Assembly (NCBI RefSeq): GCF_000152725.1
Contig: NZ_CH724131.1
Location: 2,919,406 to 2,969,167, forward strand
DNA length: 49,762 bases
Direction of reading: 5' to 3'
Source: Pseudooceanicola batsensis HTCC2597
GTDB taxonomy: Bacteria > Pseudomonadota > Alphaproteobacteria > Rhodobacterales > Rhodobacteraceae
Shown: positions 43,850-49,762 of the stretch, in pieces
Numbering within the stretch: position 1 is the stretch's first letter
How the letters are laid out: each line of letters starts with the position of its first letter
Made by a program: the position numbers and the translations under genes
Notes under the pieces: generated by a model
Told to the model about the DNA's origin: nothing
Seen by the model: only the letters and a program-made list of their open reading frames with translations
Database searches by the model: none

Positions 43850-44710
43850 ATGCAACGCTCACTCTCATTCGAGATCTTCCGCTACGCCGCGATCTTCACC
43901 TTTCTCGCGCTGTCGCTCATCCCGACGATCTGGATGATCTCGATGGCGTTCAAGCCGATCGCCGAATGGCAGGCCTCGGGCGCCGACCTGACCTGGTGGC
44001 CGGAAAATCCGACGCTCGACAACTTCCGCTTCATCTTCGGGGAAAGCGGCTCGGACCTGATCGTCGCGCTCGAACGCACCGCCGGCCGTCCGATCCTGGC
44101 CTCGCTGCTCGCAGCGACCTTCGGCACGCTGATCGCCATGGTGGCCGGGACCTCCGCCGCCTACGGGCTGTCGCGTTTCGGGGCGGGCGGCAACCTGCCG
44201 CTCGCGCTGATCCAGCTGCGGATCTTCCCGCCGATGGCGGTGATGATCCCCGTGATGATCATGTGGGCCTTTCTCGGCCTGATCGACACCTGGTACGGTC
44301 TGGCACTGATCTACGGCATCGTCACCATGCCCTTCAGCTTCTGGCTGATGAAGACCTTCTTCGACGACATGCCGCGCGAGATCGAGGATGCGGCACTGGT
44401 CGAGGGCTGTTCGCGCTGGCGGGTGTTCCTCAAGATCACCCTGCCGATGATGCGCCCCGCGCTCGCGTCCTCCGCGCTCTTCGTCTTCATCCTCAACTGG
44501 TCCGATTACCTGATCGCGCTGCTGCTGACGACGCGCGACTGGGTGACGATCCCCGTCTACATGGCCTCGCTCAGCTCGTCGATGACCGGCCAGCTCTACG
44601 GCGCCAAGGCCGCGCTCGGGCTCATCGCCGCCGTGCCGCCCGTGATCATGGGCATCGCCATTCAAAAGCAGCTTGTCCGCGGCCTCACCTTCGGAGCGCT
44701 CAAGGAATGA
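43850..44710 (+). CDS. ABC transporter permease, MalG-like
   Basis: A 286-residue inner-membrane permease of the carbohydrate-uptake type, with six helices and the coupling loop [21 protein letters not shown] (about 183-203). The N-terminus [13 protein letters not shown] and the late [12 protein letters not shown] are typical of the MalG side of the pair. No strong Shine-Dalgarno is seen (GAACGAAAAGACACTGACG), in line with reduced expression after the hairpin. It precedes its MalF-like partner, the reverse of the common malF-malG order. Stop overlaps the next ATG (ATGA). Confidence 0.92.
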   Translation: MQRSLSFEIFRYAAIFTFLALSLIPTIWMISMAFKPIAEWQASGADLTWWPENPTLDNFRFIFGESGSDLIVALERTAGRPILASLLAATFGTLIAMVAGTSAAYGLSRFGAGGNLPLALIQLRIFPPMAVMIPVMIMWAFLGLIDTWYGLALIYGIVTMPFSFWLMKTFFDDMPREIEDAALVEGCSRWRVFLKITLPMMRPALASSALFVFILNWSDYLIALLLTTRDWVTIPVYMASLSSSMTGQLYGAKAALGLIAAVPPVIMGIAIQKQLVRGLTFGALKE

Positions 44711-45651
44711 CCGACATGACCACCAATGACATGGGCGCCACCGCGTCGCCCCAGGACGCCGCCGTGCCGGGCGGGTCGGAAGAGAAGAGGCTGGGCCTCT
44801 GGCTGACCCTTCCCGCGCAGCTTCTGGTGATATTCATCGCGCTCTTCCCGATCCTGATGCAGGTCTACATCTCGCTGACGGACTGGTCGCCGCTGGACGG
44901 CATCCCCTGGTACCGCGCATACGAGCTGTGGATCGGCCTGCTGAACTACGCGGACCTGGCCAACGACCCCCGGTTCTGGTCCGCCATGTGGCGCACCTGC
45001 ATCGTCATGGCGATCTGCGTGCCGGTGCAGTTTCTGCTGGGGCTGGGGCTCGCGATCCTCTTCGTCGACGACTTTCCGGGCCGGCGCGTCCTCTATTCCA
45101 CGATCCTGGTGCCGATGATGGTGGTGCCCGCGGTGGCCGGCTACATGTTCTTCATGCTCTTCCAGTCGGGCGGGCCGGTGAACGACATCCTGTCCTTCTT
45201 CGCGGGCCGCCCGGTGACCATCGCCTGGCTGTCGGACCCCGACCTCGCGCTTTTCGCGACCATCGTATCCGACATCTGGCAATGGACGCCGCTGATGTTC
45301 CTGATCCTGCTGGCGGGCATGGTCTCGGTCCCGCAGGACCAGCAGATGGCGGCCGTGTTGCTGGGGGCCTCGTGGTGGCGCCGCTTCCGCACCATCGTTC
45401 TGCCGCGGATGAAGACGATCATCATCATCGCCGTGGCGATCCGGGTGATCGAGAACTTCAAGGTCTTCGACAACTTCTACATCATGACCGGCGGCGGTCC
45501 CGGCGTCGCGACCGAAACCATCTCGATCTACATCTACAAGGTCACGCAGCAGGAACTGATCTGGGGCTATGTCGCGGCCATCGCGCTCGCCATCCTGATC
45601 GTCCTCTCGGTCGTCTCGGCCCTGGCCATCAAGAAACTGAGGAGCGCGTGA
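44707..45651 (+). CDS. ABC transporter permease, MalF-like
   Basis: A 314-residue permease with a cytoplasmic N-terminal tail of about 30 residues and six helices. The first helix region ([26 protein letters not shown]) and the coupling loop [22 protein letters not shown] (about 217-238) are typical of MalF-type subunits, as is [22 protein letters not shown] near the end. ATG 44707 overlaps the previous stop; its own TGA shares a base with the next ATG (TGATG). It should form the heterodimeric pore with the MalG-like protein. Confidence 0.92.
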   Translation: MTDMTTNDMGATASPQDAAVPGGSEEKRLGLWLTLPAQLLVIFIALFPILMQVYISLTDWSPLDGIPWYRAYELWIGLLNYADLANDPRFWSAMWRTCIVMAICVPVQFLLGLGLAILFVDDFPGRRVLYSTILVPMMVVPAVAGYMFFMLFQSGGPVNDILSFFAGRPVTIAWLSDPDLALFATIVSDIWQWTPLMFLILLAGMVSVPQDQQMAAVLLGASWWRRFRTIVLPRMKTIIIIAVAIRVIENFKVFDNFYIMTGGGPGVATETISIYIYKVTQQELIWGYVAAIALAILIVLSVVSALAIKKLRSA

Positions 45652-46709
45652 TGACCGAGATCGTGATGCAGAACCTGGGCCGCGACTTCGGCGACTTCAC
45701 TGCGCTCGCAGACATGGACCTGACCATCGGGTCAGGTGAGTTCGTCGCCCTCCTCGGTCCCTCGGGCTGCGGCAAGTCGACGACGATGAACATGATCGCC
45801 GGGATGCTCGATCCCAGCCACGGCGAGATCAGGTTCGACGGGCGCAACATGAACGGCGTGCCGATGGCGAAACGCGGCGTGGGCTTCGTCTTTCAGAACT
45901 ACGCGATCTTCACGCACATGACGGTGCGCGACAACCTGGCCTACGGGCTCAGGGCGCAGGGCGTCGGCCGGGCCGAGACCGACCGCCGGGTCGGCGACAT
46001 CGCCGAGCTGCTGCAACTGACACCGATGCTGGAGCGCAAGGCGGCGGGGCTGTCGGTGAACATCCTGCAACGCCTCGCCATCGGCCGATCGGCCGTGGTG
46101 GAACCGGCGATCTTCCTGCTGGACGAGCCCCTGTCGAATGTCGATGCGGCCTTCCGTGCCGTCATGCGGGCCGAGCTCAAGTCGCTTCAGCGCCAGTTCC
46201 GCCAGACCATGGTCTATGTCACCCACGACCAGCTCGAGGCGATGACCATGGCCGACCGGATCGCGGTGATGGATCATGGCAAGCTGCTTCAGGTCGGTAC
46301 GCCGCTCGAGGTCTACAACCATCCCGCCGACACCTTCGTCGCGCGCTTCATCGGCGCGCCCGGCATGAACCTCCTGCGCGGCACCCTCCGCGGCGGGGAT
46401 ACCGGCCACACCGTCGATCTGGGCGCGGCGGGTCACTGCCCCGTTCCGACCCGGCAGGGTGGCGAGGTGCTGTTCGGGTTCCGCCCCGAACAGGTCCATC
46501 CCGACGCCGCCGGGCCCCTGCAGATGACCGTCGCCACGGTCGAGCGGATCGGCGCGCGCACGATCCTCCACCTCGCCGCCGGAGAGCATCGGGCCAAGGC
46601 CGTGCTCGACAGCGAAACGCCGGTGCCGGACCAGGGCGAACCGTTCCGCTTTGCCGTCACCCCCGACGACGTGCGTCTCTTCGACCCCGAAACGGAAAGG
46701 GCGATCTGA
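45651..46709 (+). CDS. ABC transporter ATPase 1, degenerate signature motif
   Basis: A 352-residue MalK/UgpC-like ATPase with a C-terminal regulatory (TOBE-like) domain from about 235. Walker A GPSGCGKST (36-44), Q-loop Gln82, Walker B FLLDEP with catalytic Glu159, D-loop SNVD and switch His192 are canonical. The ABC signature reads LSVNILQR (134-141) instead of LSGGQQQR. In the paired ATPase encoded next, the signature is normal but the Walker B Glu is replaced, so the two are probably an obligate heterodimer. Degenerate signatures of this sort are also known to me from GlpS of rhizobial glycerol transporters (memory, not checked). ATG 45651 shares a base with the previous stop. Confidence 0.92.
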   Translation: MTEIVMQNLGRDFGDFTALADMDLTIGSGEFVALLGPSGCGKSTTMNMIAGMLDPSHGEIRFDGRNMNGVPMAKRGVGFVFQNYAIFTHMTVRDNLAYGLRAQGVGRAETDRRVGDIAELLQLTPMLERKAAGLSVNILQRLAIGRSAVVEPAIFLLDEPLSNVDAAFRAVMRAELKSLQRQFRQTMVYVTHDQLEAMTMADRIAVMDHGKLLQVGTPLEVYNHPADTFVARFIGAPGMNLLRGTLRGGDTGHTVDLGAAGHCPVPTRQGGEVLFGFRPEQVHPDAAGPLQMTVATVERIGARTILHLAAGEHRAKAVLDSETPVPDQGEPFRFAVTPDDVRLFDPETERAI

Positions 46710-47725
46710 TGGCCTCCATCTCCTTTCGCAACGTCACCAAACGCTACGGCGATGTCGTCGCGGTCGACGATGTCACGCTCGATATCCGGGACAACGCGTT
46801 CTTCTGCCTCTTCGGCCCGCCGCTGTCCGGCAAGTCGACGATCCTCAAGCTGATCCTGGGCCTCGAACAGCCGGATGCGGGCGAGATCCTGATCGACGGC
46901 CGCCCGGTCACGCATGTCAGCCCGGCACAGCGCAACGTGGCGATGGTGTTCCAGAACCTGGCGCTGTTCCCGCACATGACCGCGCTCGAGAACGTGCGCT
47001 TTCCGCTGGTCGAGCGCCGCATGGAGCCCGAGCATATCCGGGCGCGCGTCGCCGATGTGACCGAGAAGCTTCACATCGGGCACATCCTGCACAAGCCGCC
47101 CGCCCAGCTGTCGGGCGGCGAACGTCAGCGCGTCGCCATCGCGCGGGCCCTGGTGCGCGATCCGGTGGCCTATCTGATGGACGACCCGATCAGCGCGCTG
47201 GACGCCCGCCTCCGCGAGGAGACACGGGTCGAGCTGCGGCGCATCCAGCGCGAGATGGGCAAGACGCTCGTCTACGTGACGCACGACCAGGAAGAGGCGA
47301 TGTCGGTTGCCGACGGGATGGCGGTCTTCGAGAACGGCAGGGTCCGCCAGACCGGCACGCCCGAGGACCTCTACCGCCGCCCCAACTCGACCTACGTCGC
47401 CGGAATGCTGGGGGCGCCGGCGATGAACGTGCTGCCCATGGAGCTTGCCGTGCGGATGCAGGTGGCCGATGCCCCCGACCGCGCCGCGAACCTCGGCGTC
47501 CGTCCCGAAAACCTGCGGGTGGGCCTGGGCGAACTGGCCGAGATCACAGAGGTCGAACCCCTGGGCGGTTTCACGACGCTCGGCCTGTCGCTGGAAGGAA
47601 CGGACCTGCGGGCGACGCTGCGCGGTCAGCCGAAATTTACGGCGGGTCAGAAGGTTGGCCTGACCGTCGATCCCGGCCGCGCGCACTTTTTCGATGCCGG
47701 CGGCGCCGCGATCGCGGCACATTGA
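46709..47725 (+). CDS. ABC transporter ATPase 2, Asp in place of Walker B Glu
   Basis: A 338-residue MalK-like ATPase. Walker A is GPPLSGKST (36-44), Q-loop Gln82, signature LSGGERQR (134-141, canonical), and switch His192. Walker B reads YLMDDP, so the catalytic base at position 159 is Asp, where ATPase 1 has Glu. The two proteins align residue for residue through these motifs. Asp in this place usually slows hydrolysis strongly. The C-terminal regulatory domain (about 235-338) is short. ATG 46709 shares a base with the stop of ATPase 1 (TGATG). Last transport gene; a 22-bp gap leads to the oxidoreductase gene. Confidence 0.92.
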   Translation: MASISFRNVTKRYGDVVAVDDVTLDIRDNAFFCLFGPPLSGKSTILKLILGLEQPDAGEILIDGRPVTHVSPAQRNVAMVFQNLALFPHMTALENVRFPLVERRMEPEHIRARVADVTEKLHIGHILHKPPAQLSGGERQRVAIARALVRDPVAYLMDDPISALDARLREETRVELRRIQREMGKTLVYVTHDQEEAMSVADGMAVFENGRVRQTGTPEDLYRRPNSTYVAGMLGAPAMNVLPMELAVRMQVADAPDRAANLGVRPENLRVGLGELAEITEVEPLGGFTTLGLSLEGTDLRATLRGQPKFTAGQKVGLTVDPGRAHFFDAGGAAIAAH

Positions 47726-47747
47726 ACGAAGGGAGAGGGAGGAGAGA

Positions 47748-48833
47748 ATGAAGGATTTCGCCTATAGTCCGGATCCGGAGGTCCGCGTGCGCAAGTACCG
47801 GATCGGTGCCATAGGGGCCGGCATGATCATGGCCGAATGCCACCTGGCCGCCTATGCCGAGGCCGGCTTTCCGGTCCATGCCATCGCCTCGCGCACCAGG
47901 GCCAACGCGCAGTCCGTGGCCGACCGCTGGAACATCGGCACCGTGCACGACACGCCGGAGGCGCTGATCGACGACCCCGAGGTCGAGATCGTCGACATCG
48001 CCTATCCGCCCGACCGCCAGCCCGACCTGATCCGCAAGGCTCTGGCCGCGCCGCACGTCAAGGCGGTCCTGGCGCAGAAGCCGCTGGCCCTGTCGCTCGA
48101 CGAGGCGCGCAAGCTGCGCGACGAGGCCCGTGCGGCGGGCAAGCCGCTCAGCGTCAATCAGAACATGCGCTACGACCAGTCGATGCAGGTGCTCAAGCAG
48201 ATCCTAGACCGCGGCGCGCTAGGAGAACCGGTCTTCGCCCAAATCGACATGCACGCGATCCCGCACTGGCAGGGCTTTCTTGAAGGCTACGACCGTCTGA
48301 CCCTGTCGAACATGAGCGTCCACCATCTCGACGCGCTGCGCTTCCTCTTTGGCGACCCGGACGAAGTCACCAGCCTGACGCGGACCGATCCCCGCACGAC
48401 CTTCGAGCATTCCGACGGGATCGTCGTCACCACGCTGCGCTTTCCCTCCGGGCTCATGGCGCTGTCGACCGAGGATGTCTGGTCCGGCCCGCGCGAAGAG
48501 GGTTACGAGGACGACCAGCACATCACCTGGCGGGTCGCGGGCACCAAGGGCGTCGCCAAGGGCACGATCGGCTGGCCGACGGGCGCCGCCTCGACGCTCA
48601 GCTACAACTCGACCGAGGAAACCAACGGCAAGTGGGTCACCCCCGACTGGGAAACGATGTGGTTTCCCCATGCCTTCATCGGCGTGATGGAACAGCTCCA
48701 GCACGCCGTCGACACCGGCACCGCGCCGGTCCTGAACGTCGCCGACAACGTCCGTACCATGGCGCTTGTCGAGACCGCTTACCAATCCATCGCAGAAGGC
48801 CGGACGCTCCGGCTTGACCTGTCCAAAGACTGA
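47748..48833 (+). CDS. Gfo/Idh/MocA-family NAD(P)-dependent oxidoreductase
   Basis: A 361-residue sugar- or polyol-dehydrogenase-like protein. A Rossmann fold with GAIGAGMI (20-27) binds NAD(P); the family's EKP motif appears as QKP (110-112), keeping the catalytic Lys111. The C-terminal beta-sheet domain has NQNMRYDQSMQ and SNMSVHHLDALRFLFGDPDE with the His-x3-Asp-like active-site region. GGAGGAGAGA precedes ATG 47748; an in-frame start at 47694 would overlap the ATPase gene. It is co-transcribed with the importer and the isomerase-like gene, so it likely oxidises the imported sugar or polyol. Confidence 0.92.
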   Translation: MKDFAYSPDPEVRVRKYRIGAIGAGMIMAECHLAAYAEAGFPVHAIASRTRANAQSVADRWNIGTVHDTPEALIDDPEVEIVDIAYPPDRQPDLIRKALAAPHVKAVLAQKPLALSLDEARKLRDEARAAGKPLSVNQNMRYDQSMQVLKQILDRGALGEPVFAQIDMHAIPHWQGFLEGYDRLTLSNMSVHHLDALRFLFGDPDEVTSLTRTDPRTTFEHSDGIVVTTLRFPSGLMALSTEDVWSGPREEGYEDDQHITWRVAGTKGVAKGTIGWPTGAASTLSYNSTEETNGKWVTPDWETMWFPHAFIGVMEQLQHAVDTGTAPVLNVADNVRTMALVETAYQSIAEGRTLRLDLSKD

Positions 48834-48847
48834 GGGAGGACATTATC

Positions 48848-49762
48848 ATGATGCACACGGGCATTTTCTCGGGATATTTCCCGTACGATCTGAAGAAGAC
48901 CTGCGAGGTCATCAAGGGCCACGGATTCACCACCGTGCAACTGGACCTGCACTTCAAGGACATCGACGTCAGCGACGGCCAGATGACCCCGGACAAGTGC
49001 CGCACGATCCGCGACACCTTCCGCGACCACAACCTGCCGATCTGCGCGATCTCGGGCTATACCAACATCATCCATCCCGATCCGGAGACCCGCAAGCAGC
49101 GTCTCGCCCGGCTCAAGGAGCTGATCAAGCACGCGCAATACCTCGGCACGCCCTACGTGATCTCCGAGACCGGCACCTTCGACACCGAATCCGACTGGGT
49201 CCACCACGACAAGAACAAGACCGAGGAAGGCTGGGAGGATTGCCGCGAGGTCATCGCCGACCTCTCGCAGTTCGCCTATGACCACGGCGCCGTCTTCCTG
49301 CTGGAGACCTACGTCAACAACGTCGTCGGCTCGGTCGAGGAGACGCTGCGCATGTTCGCCGAGGTGGATCACCCCGGCCTCGGTCTGCTGATGGACCCGA
49401 CCAACTACTTCGAGGCCCACAACATCGACGACATGGACCGGATCCTGAACCACGTCTTCGACGCGCTGTCGGACAAGATCTGCATCGCCCATGCCAAGGA
49501 CGTGAAGCGCTCGGGCGACGACAAGGCCGAGAAGCACGCCGACATCGGCGACGACTCGGCGGCGGAAAGCCATACCTTCCGCGGCGTCGGCGAGATCGAG
49601 CTGCCCGCCCCCGGCCTGGGCGAGCTGAACTACGATCTGTATTTCCAGCGCCTCGCCAAGAAACATCCCAACATCGCGATGATCATCGAACACCTGGACG
49701 AGGCCGACGTGCCGCGCGCCAAGAAGTTCATCGACGAGAAGATGCGCGCCAACGGCTGCTGA
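48848..49762 (+). CDS. Xylose-isomerase-like TIM-barrel sugar isomerase/epimerase
   Basis: A 304-residue protein of the AP endonuclease 2 / sugar phosphate isomerase-epimerase (IolE/IolI-like) family. The metal site is visible as Glu153 (LLETYVNN), Asp183 (LLMDPTNYF), His215 (CIAHAKDVK) and Glu281 (MIIEHLDE), at the ends of barrel strands. GGAGG lies before ATG 48848; a second ATG follows directly at 48851. The stop is the last three bases of the window, so the gene is complete, and the operon may continue beyond. It should act after or beside the Gfo/Idh oxidoreductase on the same sugar derivative; the exact reaction is unknown. Confidence 0.92.
   Translation: MMHTGIFSGYFPYDLKKTCEVIKGHGFTTVQLDLHFKDIDVSDGQMTPDKCRTIRDTFRDHNLPICAISGYTNIIHPDPETRKQRLARLKELIKHAQYLGTPYVISETGTFDTESDWVHHDKNKTEEGWEDCREVIADLSQFAYDHGAVFLLETYVNNVVGSVEETLRMFAEVDHPGLGLLMDPTNYFEAHNIDDMDRILNHVFDALSDKICIAHAKDVKRSGDDKAEKHADIGDDSAAESHTFRGVGEIELPAPGLGELNYDLYFQRLAKKHPNIAMIIEHLDEADVPRAKKFIDEKMRANGC

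Noticed and set aside
42172..47725. Calling the ABC operon a glycerol transporter (glpSTPQUV)
   Set aside because: The degenerate-signature ATPase and two-ATPase layout are similar, but there is no glpD or DeoR-type regulator, and the downstream dehydrogenase and isomerase-like enzymes fit a different substrate.
1..49762. Mobile elements, prophage, CRISPR arrays, toxin-antitoxin or defence systems
   Set aside because: No transposase, integrase, repeat-spacer pattern, nuclease-immunity pair or marked change in base composition was seen; gene content is core metabolism throughout.

Overview
The window is GC-rich, gene-dense chromosomal DNA. It most likely comes from an alphaproteobacterium of the Rhodobacterales (Roseobacter/Rhodobacter relatives). 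This is an inference from gene content and protein character: a petABC bc1 operon with alphaproteobacterial-type proteins, a caa3-type oxidase with fused subunits I and III, a fused PuuE-UraD, a TPP-riboswitch thiBPQ operon, and many 1- and 4-base stop/start overlaps. I see no insertion sequence, phage gene, CRISPR array or rRNA. Nearly all of it reads as ordinary core and metabolic chromosome.

Layout. (a) 1-6.0 kb, mostly minus strand: RNase R (cut by the window start), a DUF2064 transferase-like protein, DapE, an unknown small protein, a rhodanese (+), a GlsB-type membrane protein and DapD. DapD and DapE here, and DapF at 34 kb, are three steps of the diaminopimelate/lysine pathway. (b) 6.1-13.9 kb: a LOG-family protein, then a minus-strand ureide (purine-breakdown) block. 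The block is a PuuE-UraD fusion, allantoicase and ureidoglycolate lyase, followed by a class III aminotransferase and a TPR/SPINDLY O-GlcNAc-transferase-like protein. uraH is divergent from puuE-uraD. Together these cover 5-hydroxyisourate to glyoxylate plus urea. (c) 13.9-19.3 kb: an OmpA-type lipoprotein, an Ada-like repair protein, endonuclease III, a PfkB (adenosine-kinase-like) protein, AMP nucleosidase and HU. (d) 19.3-23.8 kb: an EamA exporter, a CcdA-like plus thioredoxin-like pair, a possible 55-residue gene, an AEC transporter and chorismate synthase.

(e) 23.9-27.2 kb: a TPP riboswitch followed by thiB-thiP-thiQ (thiamine uptake). (f) 27.3-30.0 kb: petA-petB-petC (cytochrome bc1), minus strand. 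(g) 30.2-34.4 kb: an outer-membrane beta-barrel, a GST, a PaiB-like protein, MtaB and DapF. (h) 34.55-40.5 kb: tRNA-Lys(UUU), then a tightly overlapped oxidase operon (subunit II with fused cytochrome c, fused subunits I+III, an unknown membrane protein, CtaG, a tri-haem cytochrome c), followed by an unknown tail-anchored protein on the other strand.

(i) 40.9-49.8 kb: a LacI-type regulator divergent from a complete carbohydrate-type ABC operon (solute-binding protein, two permeases, two ATPases), then a Gfo/Idh/MocA oxidoreductase and a xylose-isomerase-like TIM-barrel protein that ends at the last base. The regulator, importer and two enzymes look like one sugar- or polyol-use unit. The most interesting signal is here. 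The two ATPases carry complementary motif defects: one has a broken signature motif, the other an Asp in place of the Walker B catalytic Glu. A heterodimer would therefore have one intact and one degenerate ATP site.
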